Shown here: positions 5,186-5,237 of the stretch, piece by piece | Layout of the letters: every line of letters starts with the position of its first letter | Numbering within the stretch: position 1 is the stretch's first letter | NCBI GenBank assembly: GCA_046541115.1 | Contig: JBKHDX010000280.1 | Location: forward strand, 1 to 5,237 | Length of the DNA stretch: 5,237 nt | Origin: Jaaginema sp046541115 | GTDB lineage: Bacteria > Cyanobacteriota > Cyanobacteriia > Cyanobacteriales > Spirulinaceae | Reading direction: 5' to 3' | Position numbers and translations under genes: made by a program | The notes under the pieces: generated by a model | The model's input: only the letters and a program-made list of their open reading frames with translations | Told to the model about the DNA's origin: nothing | Databases searched by the model: none

Positions 5186-5226
5186 AAACGCTTGTCTATG
5201 CTATAACCGGACAAGCGTTTATTGTT
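5186..5226 (+). terminator. Intrinsic terminator of the small membrane protein gene
   Basis: AAACGCTTGTC (5186-5196) and GACAAGCGTTT (5210-5220) form a perfect 11-bp stem with a 13-nt loop. TTTATTGTT follows from 5218, a fair U-tract. On the minus strand the stem is followed by a G and then by a T-rich run (GGGTTTTTATT, complement of 5183-5173), so it may act in both directions. Confidence 0.8.
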
Positions 5227-5237
5227 GGTTGTTGGTT
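5222..5237 (-). repeat. TTGTTGG heptamers at the window edge
   Basis: Two exact TTGTTGG units (5222-5228, 5229-5235) plus TT reach the end of the window. They are the reverse complement of the CCAACAA heptamers at 1407-1427. The array abuts the terminator and probably continues beyond the window. Confidence 0.75.

Overview
The window reads as chromosomal DNA of a cyanobacterium, most likely a filamentous one. The main reason is the palindrome GCGATCGC (HIP1): I counted 15 copies by hand in 5.2 kb. Short tandem repeats with a 7-base period in almost every intergenic gap point the same way, as do a DUF58 membrane protein and a TM0106-type nuclease of cyanobacterial style. All four protein genes I accept lie on the + strand.

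Layout: 1-114 is a duplicated 56-bp unit built of heptamers. 217-1365 encodes a DUF58 membrane-anchored protein. 1366-1973 has no convincing protein gene but is not empty. It holds two heptamer arrays, then a minus-strand transcription unit with a promoter (1612-1639) and an intrinsic terminator (1457-1543) that would make an RNA of about 150 nt. It also holds a possible + strand promoter and a long, self-complementary leader in front of the next gene. 1974-3041 encodes a complete CheB-type receiver-methylesterase with no other chemotaxis gene in view. The 73-bp gap after it is filled by ten consecutive heptamers. 3115-4677 encodes a two-part protein: a RecB/Cas4-like module with four iron-sulfur-type cysteines, then a DEDD-type exonuclease-like domain. 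The gene carries what looks like a small palindromic repeat inserted in frame. 4678-4909 is AT-rich and contains several small inverted repeats. 4910-5143 encodes a 77-residue hydrophobic membrane protein with a clear Shine-Dalgarno site, followed by a good intrinsic terminator (5186-5226). The window ends in another heptamer array.

The genes do not form an obvious pathway. cheB and the nuclease gene are co-directional, with only the heptamer array between them, so they may be co-transcribed, but nothing links their functions. The best candidate for something undescribed is the minus-strand small RNA unit. Next come the repeat-invaded nuclease with apparently altered RecB active-site residues and the heptamer array that replaces an intergenic region. 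Three computed start codons (157, 3073, 4901) look too far upstream; the entries below use 217, 3115 and 4910.
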